Shown here: positions 18,113-26,169 of the stretch, piece after piece
Position numbering within the stretch: position 1 is the stretch's first letter
Layout of the letters: each line of letters starts with the position of its first letter
Notes under the pieces: model-generated
Seen by the model: the letters and a program-made list of their open reading frames with translations, nothing else
Database searches by the model: none
Told to the model about the DNA's origin: nothing
Made by a program: the position numbers and the translations under genes
Origin: Acidisoma silvae
GTDB taxonomy: Bacteria > Pseudomonadota > Alphaproteobacteria > Acetobacterales > Acetobacteraceae
Assembly (NCBI RefSeq): GCF_020618775.1
Contig: NZ_JAESVB010000010.1
Span: 1-64,000, forward strand
Length of the DNA: 64,000 nt
Direction: 5' to 3'

Positions 18113-18882
18113 GCGACGGCAAAGTTCGCATCCTCCGCCATGGGCCGGTGGGTCAGGTCATCCTGGATCGGGCGGCCAAGCGCAATGCCCTGGACCGGCC
18201 GATGCTGGAAGCACTCGTCGCTGGCTTGCGGAATTTCGATGCCGATCCTGCTATCCGCGCCATCGTCATTTCGGGCGATATGCAGGCCTTCGCGGCGGGA
18301 GCCGATATCGGCAATCTCGCCTCGGCGGGGGCGATTGAACTCTATCACAGCGGGTTCAGTGAATTGTGGGATGCGGTGACGCTCATCGCCAAGCCGCTGG
18401 TTGCTGCTGTGGCAGGCTATGTGCTGGGCGGCGGGCTGGAACTGGCGATGATCTGCGACATCGTGGTCTGTGACGAAAGCGCCGTCTTCGGCCTGCCGGA
18501 GACCGGCATCGGCATCATTCCGGGCGCGGGTGGCACGCAGCGACTGGTGCGCGCCGTTGGCAAGTCCATGGCCATGGAAATGATCCTGGCCGGGCGCAGG
18601 CTCACTGCGACAGAGGCGCTCAGCACGGGCATCGCGAGTACGCTCACGCCCAAGGGTGAGGCCGACGCGACGGCGCTCGGCCTCGCCACCCGTATCGCGA
18701 CCGCGAGCCCGACCGCCTTAGGTGCTGCCAAACAGGCCGTGCTCCAGAGTTTCGAGATGCCGCTGTCCGCCGGCATACGCTACGAGCGCTCACTTTCCGC
18801 ACTGATGGCCGCGAGCGAGGATCGCGCCGAAGGGATGCTGGCCTTCAAAGAGAGACGCAAACCAATATTCAAGGGAGAATAA
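18109..18882 (+). CDS. Enoyl-CoA hydratase/isomerase
   Basis: The 257-residue crotonase-fold protein overlaps the dehydrogenase by four bases (ATGA). It contains the oxyanion-hole segment AFAAGADIGNL (about residues 61-71) and both catalytic-type glutamates, in VLGGGLELAMICDI and FGLPETGIGIIPGAGGTQRL. These residues support true hydratase activity on an alpha,beta-unsaturated CoA ester. It completes a set of CoA-transferase, dehydrogenase, hydratase and hydroxyacyl dehydrogenase spread over two divergent operons. The substrate is probably the side chain of the compound released by the lyase, which is inference. Confidence 0.93.
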   Translation: MSDGKVRILRHGPVGQVILDRAAKRNALDRPMLEALVAGLRNFDADPAIRAIVISGDMQAFAAGADIGNLASAGAIELYHSGFSELWDAVTLIAKPLVAAVAGYVLGGGLELAMICDIVVCDESAVFGLPETGIGIIPGAGGTQRLVRAVGKSMAMEMILAGRRLTATEALSTGIASTLTPKGEADATALGLATRIATASPTALGAAKQAVLQSFEMPLSAGIRYERSLSALMAASEDRAEGMLAFKERRKPIFKGE

Positions 18883-19361
18883 CGCGGCAGATCATGAAGC
18901 CGTGTGAGTTTCCGGAGTCATCGGTCACCCTACTCGCATGCGGATGGCACTTGCCCTGAATGCCGCCGCCTCACGCTGTTCACGCCCGAACCGCGCATCG
19001 CCCGCTACTGCGTCATATTGGCGCAATAACTGCTCGGTCGCCAAATATGCTTCCTTCGGCCGGCTTTGCACCGCCGGCCCAAAACCGCGCTCACCTTCGG
19101 CCAAAGCACAAAAAACGCGCACTTTCTGAGCGACAATGTATTTCTCAATCTCCGTTGGCCTGCCGCTTTCGCGTCGCCGTCCACGATGTCCACGGCTCCA
19201 TCGATTATCCGCCATTTTCAACTGCCTCTGACAATTGGTTCCGACCAGACCGGGCAAGGCGTCGGTTTTAGCCTCACCCGATGAGAACATAATAGGAACA
19301 TCGTTCAAAAGCAATAGATGTCGGCTAGATAAGCCTGGCTGGGCGACCGGCCTTTTGTCCC
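18883..19361. other. 479-base gap without a convincing gene
   Basis: The gap lies between the rightward enoyl-CoA hydratase gene and the 3' end of the leftward acylase gene. A leftward frame at 18925-19314 (129 codons) reads partly like protein (RPKEAYLATEQLLRQYDAVAG), but its first half is low-complexity Arg-rich sequence and I do not recognise it. It may be the relic of a gene. No strong terminator was found. Confidence 0.4.
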
Positions 19362-21704
19362 TTAGGGGCTTGGCACAAGTCGGATACGAAACTCCGTCGC
19401 CGCATCGACCGCGTCACGGCTATACAGCAGAGGAACGAAGGAACCCTGCGACCAGGCTGCCGCAAGATCCCCATAATGCGATGATCGCACATCGCCCGAC
19501 TGGCCGGGCGCATTGATGCAACGGCTGTTATCCCAGTCACCGACATCCAGAACCATGCGATAAGACGCACCGAGGGTCACCCGGAAATCGCTATAGCGAT
19601 ACATCGCATTCATGGGACTTGATTCGCTGCCGCCCATCGGCAGCGGGCCGACATCGAATGCCGTCGTGCCGCGGATACCGGCAAGCGCATGCTCGAAATA
19701 GCCATGGTGGAGCGCCCCCCAGGTCCAGACCTGAGAGTCCTCGCCCAGCCGAGCGACACATTCCGCCCAAGCAGCGCCAAGCGTTTCCAGCAGCAGGGCA
19801 TCGCGCCGCGCCATCGCCGGCACGGCAAAGAAACCCTGCGGGCCCTCCAACCGGCGCAGAATGGCATCCACGTCGCCCACGCCCATCAGGGCGCGGATAG
19901 CGGGATCCGGCACTTTCACCGCCATAACCGCAGGCCGCAGATGCTTGGACCACCAGATTTCCGACAGCGCTGCCGCCGCACTGTCAGCCGCCAGCATGCC
20001 GTCCCACCCGCGCAACAGATCCAGCGCGGCGCCGATGGCCCTGTCGTCGGACGCAAGGCCGGCCAGCAGCCTGCCCAACCGACGCGCGGGTAAAGAGACC
20101 AAATCCGTCTGCAAGGCACAGGATGTGTCGACGGAATGAAGCTCGGTTTCAGCGAAGACCTCAGCGATCCGCCCCGCGCGCGAGGATTCAATCCATTCGC
20201 GGCCGATGTCTTCCGCCGGAAGGTGCCAATCCGCGGGCACATTCTGCTCATTGGCGGTGGCGACGAAGCCGGTTTCAGGGTTAAGGGCATGCGGTAGGTC
20301 GCCTGCACGATAAAAGCCCTGCCATTCGTAGCGCCCATCTCCGGGCACCGGCAGCAAGCCATCCCAGTTCGCGCGGATAGGGCTGTATCCCGCGACGAGC
20401 CAGGCGATATTGCCTTCGATATCAGCATAGACCTGATTGACGGCCGGAACCGCCCAACGCTTCATATCCTCGGCAAATTCCGCATGGTTGCGGCGGCGCA
20501 TGGCGGAGATGCTGACGAAATAGGCCGCCGATCCCGGTTCGAACCAGATAGAACGCACGGCATAGGCGCGGCGCACGGCATGGTCCTCGTGAATAACCGG
20601 GCCGTGGCGCGTGAATTTCATGCGCAACGTCTGATCGTGTGCCCCTTTCACCAGTGCATTTTCGGTGATCAAAACCATGCGCTCCCATCCGTCCCCGTAG
20701 CGGTAAAGGTCCGGGTCGTCGGGATGCGTTTCATAGACATACACATCCTCTTCGTCCGGCCCGAAGAACAGGGTGAGACCGAAACCAATCCTGCCGTTAT
20801 GGCCTGCCATGAAACCAGGGACGACTGGCTCGCCTGCGCCGATGCCGTCGAATTCCGGGCAGGACAGGTGAACGATATAGCGCAAGGACGGCACGGCATG
20901 CGCGCGATGGGGATCATTCGCGAGAATGGGCCGGCCGGTTTCCGTCTTCGAACCGGCGATAACCCAGTTGTTTGACCCCTGGCCGTTACTTTCGCGTATC
21001 ACATCACCCAGCGGAGTGACCTTCCGCCAGGATTCCGCCTCGCCGATTGTCGCGTCAAGCCGGTCGCGTCCGAAGTTCACGGGAAGCAAAGCAAGCTTGA
21101 AGGTGTCGAGAACAGCCATGGGGATGGAGCTGAGATCGAGACCTTCGGGAATGTCTGGCGTCTTTGGCGGATTGAGATTCTGGCGCAGCAAATCGGCCTC
21201 GGCGCCGGCTGCCGCCATGACATTCGCCCGCGTCACCTCGGAAAGGGCGTTGCGCATTAAAGCGTGGCTGCGGATACGCACCACGTCTTCCGCCTGCCAC
21301 TTCATCGGTTGCGTGCCGAATTCCATAAATTCAAGGGGCAGCCGCGACGGTTCCTGCGCCACAAGATCAATATAAGCATTAATGCCGGCGACGAAGGATG
21401 TGCATATATCCTGCGCGTCGGGGCTGTAGCAGGCCCATTCCGTTGCCATATCCCCGCGATAGAGGAACAGGCGCGCCGCACGATCCTGCTCCAGATAGCC
21501 GGGGCCGAAATCCGCGGCGAGAAGGCCGAGCCCGCGCTTGCGCCATAGATCGATCTGCCACAACCGGTCTCTCGCGGCATTGAAGCCTTGGGCGAAAAAA
21601 AGATCCTGCAGGTTCTCGGCCCGGATATGGGGAATACCCCAATGATCCACCGCGATAGAGACCGGTGCGGCGAGACCGCTGACCGCAAGCGCTTCTTCGT
21701 TCAT
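19362..21704 (-). CDS. Penicillin acylase family Ntn-hydrolase
   Basis: Starting at ATG 21704 (MNEEALAV) the protein has 780 residues. It begins with the alpha-chain motif VDHWGIPHIRAENLQDLFFAQGFNAARDRLWQID and continues to NGQGSNNWVIAGS, where Ser244 (codon 20973-20975) is the expected N-terminal nucleophile released by self-cleavage. The beta chain follows, with DPHRAHAVPSLRY and PGFMAGHNGRIGFGLT. Relatives cleave amides of phenylacetyl-amino compounds, cephalosporins or acyl-homoserine lactones. Most are exported, but no signal peptide is visible here, so it may act in the cytoplasm. Substrate unknown. It could release an amino acid from an N-acyl conjugate for the nearby pathway. Confidence 0.88.
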   Translation of the reverse strand: MNEEALAVSGLAAPVSIAVDHWGIPHIRAENLQDLFFAQGFNAARDRLWQIDLWRKRGLGLLAADFGPGYLEQDRAARLFLYRGDMATEWACYSPDAQDICTSFVAGINAYIDLVAQEPSRLPLEFMEFGTQPMKWQAEDVVRIRSHALMRNALSEVTRANVMAAAGAEADLLRQNLNPPKTPDIPEGLDLSSIPMAVLDTFKLALLPVNFGRDRLDATIGEAESWRKVTPLGDVIRESNGQGSNNWVIAGSKTETGRPILANDPHRAHAVPSLRYIVHLSCPEFDGIGAGEPVVPGFMAGHNGRIGFGLTLFFGPDEEDVYVYETHPDDPDLYRYGDGWERMVLITENALVKGAHDQTLRMKFTRHGPVIHEDHAVRRAYAVRSIWFEPGSAAYFVSISAMRRRNHAEFAEDMKRWAVPAVNQVYADIEGNIAWLVAGYSPIRANWDGLLPVPGDGRYEWQGFYRAGDLPHALNPETGFVATANEQNVPADWHLPAEDIGREWIESSRAGRIAEVFAETELHSVDTSCALQTDLVSLPARRLGRLLAGLASDDRAIGAALDLLRGWDGMLAADSAAAALSEIWWSKHLRPAVMAVKVPDPAIRALMGVGDVDAILRRLEGPQGFFAVPAMARRDALLLETLGAAWAECVARLGEDSQVWTWGALHHGYFEHALAGIRGTTAFDVGPLPMGGSESSPMNAMYRYSDFRVTLGASYRMVLDVGDWDNSRCINAPGQSGDVRSSHYGDLAAAWSQGSFVPLLYSRDAVDAATEFRIRLVPSP

Positions 21705-21895
21705 TATCCGTCCATTCCGGCAATAGCCGTGCAGAGCCGGAGCCAAGCAAAGCGGCTTGGCACTGCAAGGTCAAGCCACGCCTATTTTCGGCGACACGAA
21801 CGACCGCCCTGCGATAAGGCGCGCCTCGAAATAACGGCGCGCGGGCTTTTACCAAGGATGGCGCAGAGGGTGCATGACATCCGTACACACCCAGG

Positions 21896-23368
21896 TTAAC
21901 GACGCCGAAAGACAATCTGCATTGCCTCAAGGGAGTGTGATGTCTCCGCCACACAGTCTTGCCCTTCCTCGACTTGCACCAGGTCAGGCTTGCCTGAAAA
22001 ACTAGCGATCAGGTAGCAAACGTAGTTCAGCGACAATGCCCCCGTCATGCGCAGACTAAATCCGCGGAGCGGCAAACTTAGACCACGCGCGCCAGCAAAT
22101 CTCCCTTGGGTAAGCCATTCGGTCCAAGTTCCATCATCCAGTTGGGCACGATATTCAATCCCAAGATCCGCCAGCTGGGACGTGAAGCTGAATCCTTCTA
22201 TAGTTCGTTTTGCAGTGTCTCCGCGTTGACCACAGCACAGAGGATTGCCGTATGCCCCGCCAGACAAAGCTGACTCAGTTGTAAAATCACCATGAGTCGA
22301 AATATGCGCGATTAATGTAATGGGAAAAACAACGTCGGCATAGTGCGGCGGGGCCAATGGCACGCGAGCCAACAAAGGATCACAGACGGTCGCCGGAACA
22401 ATATATGAACCATTGTCATATCGGCGGCCCAGTTGCTCACCTCGCAGATTATATATGAAATGATGCTGCAAGGCTGATCGGCGCCGATAGAATTTTTCTA
22501 ACCCTGCCATATTTGAAAAGGTAGAACGGCTCATACCAATGAAACAGGGGGCCTCCAAGGCCATTTCAAAATCGATAACGGACTGCTCAAGCAACGAAAG
22601 CGCATTAATATCTGATGTCGTTAAAACATCAGACTTCCATAGAATAGAGATGCCATGTCGCTGGAGAACTGCCTCGCGGATTTCATCTTTACTGACTGGA
22701 AGGTTCGTTTCATCGCAAACGACATAAAGCACTCCACCCAAGTCTGGCATGGATTTTGTGATTTTTGAAAAAATCTCATTGAAATTCAGTGTATTGTCTT
22801 CGCCAAAATCATGATTTGATTGCTGGGCTCTTTCAAAATGAGCCGTCCAATCTTTTTCAATGCGAAGCTGCACAACAACCTTTACCTGCCTCTTCCGGAA
22901 TACCTCGTGCTTGAGATATTGAAGCACGGGCGCTTCTGCTAGTCTTGGTTGCAAGCCAGAAAAAAAATGTCCGGAAAATTCATCTAACGCCACCATTCCC
23001 TTGGCACCGGCTGCTCCAACAAGACTCCCTCCCCGGGTGAAACATTCGAAAGCGCTAATCGTCTCTATCTGCCGATCATCTAAAATGGGAATGCGATAGG
23101 CGCGAGCAAAGCGGTAGAGAGGCTCGACAGGAAAAACGGAGTCAAGCGACGTTTGTCCGTGAATGCCACTCGCTGGATTGAAAATCGAAAGATCCGGCAA
23201 AATAACGCCGGCACCCAACTCCTTTGCTTTGTGAAACAGGCCCAAAAGGGCCATCTTTTGGTTATTTAAGCCAACGTCGAAGGCATTATAATTTAGCGCT
23301 TGCTGAGGGGCCGAAACCTCACTTTCATCCGACTGTGGCACGCCCAACTGCAATTGGTCTGGCAACAT
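21896..23368 (-). CDS. O-fucosyltransferase-like glycosyltransferase with C-terminal ChW-like domain
   Basis: The 490-residue protein is less GC-rich than its neighbours. The first 350 residues resemble the GDP-fucose O-fucosyltransferase fold: LNNQKMALLGLFHKAKELGAGVILPDL near the start, the basic motif VVVQLRIEKDW (about 167-177), and DFEMALEAPCFIGMSRSTFSNM (about 267-288), where nucleotide sugar would bind. The last 100 residues contain IEYRAQLDDGTWTEWL, then GLSLPLRGFSLRM, which resembles the hydrophobic-W (ChW) repeat of surface proteins. I infer a glycosyltransferase for a surface polysaccharide or glycoprotein. It stands alone without other polysaccharide genes, suggesting acquisition by transfer. 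Confidence 0.6.
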   Translation of the reverse strand: MLPDQLQLGVPQSDESEVSAPQQALNYNAFDVGLNNQKMALLGLFHKAKELGAGVILPDLSIFNPASGIHGQTSLDSVFPVEPLYRFARAYRIPILDDRQIETISAFECFTRGGSLVGAAGAKGMVALDEFSGHFFSGLQPRLAEAPVLQYLKHEVFRKRQVKVVVQLRIEKDWTAHFERAQQSNHDFGEDNTLNFNEIFSKITKSMPDLGGVLYVVCDETNLPVSKDEIREAVLQRHGISILWKSDVLTTSDINALSLLEQSVIDFEMALEAPCFIGMSRSTFSNMAGLEKFYRRRSALQHHFIYNLRGEQLGRRYDNGSYIVPATVCDPLLARVPLAPPHYADVVFPITLIAHISTHGDFTTESALSGGAYGNPLCCGQRGDTAKRTIEGFSFTSQLADLGIEYRAQLDDGTWTEWLTQGRFAGARGLSLPLRGFSLRMTGALSLNYVCYLIASFSGKPDLVQVEEGQDCVAETSHSLEAMQIVFRRR

Positions 23369-23725
23369 GCGCCACGGTCCTTTGGATAAAAGTCCATCTC
23401 AACAGCAATCTTACTCAATGGCCGCCTTCTTACAAGGACAGGCCGTCTGGCGGCATCTCTGCCGCACACACCTTGCCTTCAAAGTCACATATGGAGTACC
23501 CGCCTGCGGCTGGATAACTTGGGTCAACGAAGCCATAGCGGGACAACCCAGCGCGACTTTTCTGAGATAGGCGAAATTTCGAACTTCGCCACCGGCGCTT
23601 TGGTCCCTGATCAGCGGCGGGCCGAGCCACCAATAAATCTGCGTTGTGTTTAGCTCCTCATTGGAAATTTGGGGTGCCGCCTGCGCCTCGCATCTGGTTC
23701 GAGGCAGACAGGCGAGCGGCTTGAA

Positions 23726-23765
23726 TTAAGGCAACTCTCGCCTAACGTATTATTAGGCACGGTAA
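23726..23765 (-). repeat. Composite motif, left copy (inverted partner at 29329-29371)
   Basis: Read on the minus strand, TTACCGTGCCTAA (23753-23765) is followed after exactly 18 bases by a TTGCCTT-A-ATT block. The right-hand copy has the same 13-mer, the same 18-base spacing and TTGCCTT-G-ATT. The two copies point outward from the rep/par block. The function is unknown; shared outward promoters or operators are possible. Confidence 0.55.
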
Positions 23766-23789
23766 ACCATAATTTCATTCTTCACGGGC

Positions 23790-23900
23790 GCACCATTATC
23801 ATCGGTCCGCCCTCATGACCCGCATCAGGCGTCAAAAATCACAGTCAATGCCCTGATCATACGGCTTCAACCATGACCAGTGCGTACGCTTATCATCGGT
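23790..23900 (+). repeat. Two iteron-like sequences downstream of parB
   Basis: GCACCATTATCATCGGT (23790-23806) and GTACGCTTATCATCGGT (23884-23900) match the 17-base pattern GTACC-N4-TCATCGGT found upstream of repA, each with one or two changes in the first half. They are in the same orientation and lie 94 bases apart, just before the 3' end of parB. They could be secondary initiator-binding sites. Confidence 0.5.
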
Positions 23901-23909
23901 TATTCAGAG

Positions 23910-24923
23910 TTAGCCTTGGGTCAGCTTATCCAGCACCTCATTGATCGCCGCCATAAGCTGTTCACGATCGGCAGTCGCATTGCGCGGAACGCTGATAACA
24001 ATATTGCTGCCCCTCTGCGGCCGCGTACCTCGCGCAAGCAAAGCACCACTGGGCGACCTTACAGCGAATTCGACCGCCCTCGCCGTTACCCGCGCGGCAT
24101 CCTTACGCCGCGTTGCCTGCTGCAAGCGCTTCACCACATCGGGCGCCGCGATCGATGGCTGCTTTACTTGACTGCGCTCACTCTGCTCTTCCGCGATCAC
24201 CTGAGCCTCGGCGATAACAGCAGCCTGCGATAGCGGGTGACGCAACAGAGGCGCCAAGGTGGCGCCATGGCTAATCTTGATGGCATGCAGGCTGCCAAAA
24301 GCGGCAATCACAGGCGCCGGAAATCCTGCAAGATCAAGATAGCGGCTCAACCAGCTTTGGCTGACAGCCAAGCGTTCCGCCATGCGTGCCTGATTGCCGC
24401 CATAGTAGCGCGTCAGCGCGCCTGCGTAATCTCTTGCCCGTTCGACATCCGACAGATCCTGTCGACTGCGGTTTTCCAGATCGGCAATACGGAAGGCTTC
24501 TTCATCGCTTAGTTCTCGCGGCTCGACGAGGAACTTAAAACCGGGCGAGCCATTGAGGCGGAGCCAGCTTGCCGTCCAATGCCGCCTTGCCCCACAGATG
24601 ATCTCGAACTGGTAGTCCGTATCCCCTAAAACGCGGCGAACGATGGCCGGAACTTCCTGGCGACCCTGGGCGCGAAAACTCTCTATCAGATCCGAACAGC
24701 TTTCTTCACTCAGCGCGCCATAGTCCCGATTATGGAACTCCCAAACCCGGCAAAGTGCCGGGTCCACCAGTTCATGCTCCCGTGTCATCGTTTGGCCGGA
24801 AGCCATTTCCGCCAGCCGATTGCTGCGGCTTTGCAAAACCCCGGTGCGGGGCGGCAGTTTGCCGGTCTGCGGTTGAGTTCCACTTGCCAGGCCTGCCGCG
24901 AAACCCTTGTTTCCTAAAGCCAT
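23910..24923 (-). CDS. parB: ParB-family plasmid partition protein
   Basis: The 337-residue protein starts at ATG 24923, chosen over a TTG 18 bases upstream because a GGA lies at suitable spacing. It has the ParB N-terminal region with IICGARRHWTASWL (the canonical box is GERR; here Ala replaces Glu) and then RIADLENRSRQDLSDVERARDYAGAL. A central HTH (NQARMAERLAVSQSWLSRYLDLA, about 185-207) and a C-terminal dimerisation region follow. ParB binds parS sites and acts with ParA to position plasmid copies. It is third in the repA-parA-parB order. I found no obvious parS. Confidence 0.9.
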   Translation of the reverse strand: MALGNKGFAAGLASGTQPQTGKLPPRTGVLQSRSNRLAEMASGQTMTREHELVDPALCRVWEFHNRDYGALSEESCSDLIESFRAQGRQEVPAIVRRVLGDTDYQFEIICGARRHWTASWLRLNGSPGFKFLVEPRELSDEEAFRIADLENRSRQDLSDVERARDYAGALTRYYGGNQARMAERLAVSQSWLSRYLDLAGFPAPVIAAFGSLHAIKISHGATLAPLLRHPLSQAAVIAEAQVIAEEQSERSQVKQPSIAAPDVVKRLQQATRRKDAARVTARAVEFAVRSPSGALLARGTRPQRGSNIVISVPRNATADREQLMAAINEVLDKLTQG

Positions 24924-24975
24924 AAAATCATTCCAAATCAATAAGTTGGACTAATCTTGCGAATCTGCAAGGCGA

Positions 24976-26169
24976 TCAAATCTTACCTTCAGCCCGCAGC
25001 TTCTCTGCCTGGCTTGGCCAAGTTGTCCGGATTTGCATCTCAATCTCCGCGTTGACGCCATTCAAATAGGCGAGACCACGATTATAGGTTTCACGCGATG
25101 TCACGGGTGCCGCCAGTTCATAGATGGTCATCAGCCGCGCTGAGGCATTATCGATCTCGGCGCTATCACGCATCACCGTCCGCAACATTTTTTCGCCAAA
25201 CAAATTGCGCATCAGTCCCAGCAGCTCTCGCTGCATGGACTTTCCTTCGTCGGCGCGGGTTGCCACAAAGCGTATCCACGAAAAATCGACCGGAAAATGC
25301 CGCTCCTCCAGAATTTGGAGCGTCTCATAAAGCATGGCGAGGAAGGTCGTGGTCGAGGCGAAATCGACGACGGTCGGCGGCATCGGCACCAGCAGCGCAT
25401 TGGCCGCCCGCATGACAGAAAGCGAAATCGTGCCCAGTGCCGGCGGCGGGTCCAGCACGATGACGTCGAAATGGTCGGCTATGGAGACCAGACCCTCGGC
25501 CAGACGATTGAGCAATCTCGGCTCAGATCGGGAAATACGGGCTGCAAGCTCGTATTCGGCGGAATAAAGCTTCAGATTGGCGGGAATAAGATAGAGGTTG
25601 TCCCAATGCGTTTCCCGCACCGCATAAGCGAGACTGCTCATCTCCATATTGCGGAAAAATGGATAAAGCGTCTCGTCCTCATGAATATCAAGATCAGGAA
25701 CATAGCCGAACAGGGCCGTGGATGACCCCTGGCTGTCGCAATCCACCAGACAGACCCGATAGCCCTGAATCGCGAGATATTGTGCCAGATGGGCAGAAAC
25801 CGTGGACTTCCCTACCCCGCCCTTAAAATTCTGAACGGCGATGACCGAAACCGGATCCTCGGCGCTCCGCCAAGGCCTTGTCCCAAAGACCTCGCGCATC
25901 TGGTTGACCTCAGCCAAAGTATAGCCGACACGACGACCGGACGTGGTTCGCTCGACAGCCGGAATACGCCCGTCCTTCTCTGCCTCGCGAATCGCGGCCG
26001 TGGTCCGTCCGACTAGCTCCGCCACGCGCGTAATGGGAAATCGCGGTGACTGGCGGGCACCACTCTCATGCAATGCCTGGTCGCGCAGGCCGCCTAACAC
26101 AGTCATGCATTTATTGTAGATTTCCCCGACGGAGCGGAGCGTCTGGGATTCCATGCGAGTATCGCTCAT
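24976..26169 (-). CDS. parA: ParA-family plasmid partition ATPase with N-terminal HTH
   Basis: The 397-residue protein has a MerR-like HTH near residues 45-95 (ITRVAELVGRTTAAIREAEKDGRIP, then GRRVGYTLAEVNQMR). The deviant Walker A (VQNFKGGVGKSTVSAHLAQYL, about 113-133) and Walker B-type region (FDVIVLDPPPALGTISLSVM) follow. An HTH-bearing ParA of this length is typical of type Ia systems, in which ParA also represses its own operon. Its ATG overlaps the repA stop codon... in this case parA begins four bases before repA ends, so the two are translationally coupled. It drives segregation together with ParB. Confidence 0.93.
   Translation of the reverse strand: MSDTRMESQTLRSVGEIYNKCMTVLGGLRDQALHESGARQSPRFPITRVAELVGRTTAAIREAEKDGRIPAVERTTSGRRVGYTLAEVNQMREVFGTRPWRSAEDPVSVIAVQNFKGGVGKSTVSAHLAQYLAIQGYRVCLVDCDSQGSSTALFGYVPDLDIHEDETLYPFFRNMEMSSLAYAVRETHWDNLYLIPANLKLYSAEYELAARISRSEPRLLNRLAEGLVSIADHFDVIVLDPPPALGTISLSVMRAANALLVPMPPTVVDFASTTTFLAMLYETLQILEERHFPVDFSWIRFVATRADEGKSMQRELLGLMRNLFGEKMLRTVMRDSAEIDNASARLMTIYELAAPVTSRETYNRGLAYLNGVNAEIEMQIRTTWPSQAEKLRAEGKI

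Larger units (their letters stand above)
23369..23909. other. 541-base non-coding region at the left edge of the replication block
   Basis: No gene is convincing here. The region holds a GCCTAA/TTAGGC dyad with a 7-base spacer (23740-23758) and one copy of a composite motif repeated near 29.3 kb in opposite orientation. It also has two degenerate iteron-like sequences just past the end of parB. It marks a change from the glycosyltransferase gene to plasmid backbone. Confidence 0.5.

Noticed and set aside
3018-18882. Reading the whole stretch as an ordinary histidine utilisation locus, with the ureohydrolase as HutG and the lyase as HutH
   Set aside because: The lyase lacks the MIO triad, hutI and hutF are missing, the CoA enzymes do not belong to hut, and the ureohydrolase is in a separately regulated unit.
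9211-18882. Firm assignment of the locus to ergothioneine degradation
   Set aside because: The MIO-less lyase and HutU paralogue fit, but CoA-transferase, acyl-CoA dehydrogenase and MmgE/PrpD do not match the described route, and no hydantoin-processing gene is present. Kept as a hypothesis only.
18925-19314. 129-codon leftward frame in the gap after the enoyl-CoA hydratase
   Set aside because: No ribosome site, an Arg-rich first half and no recognisable domain; kept only as a note in the gap description.
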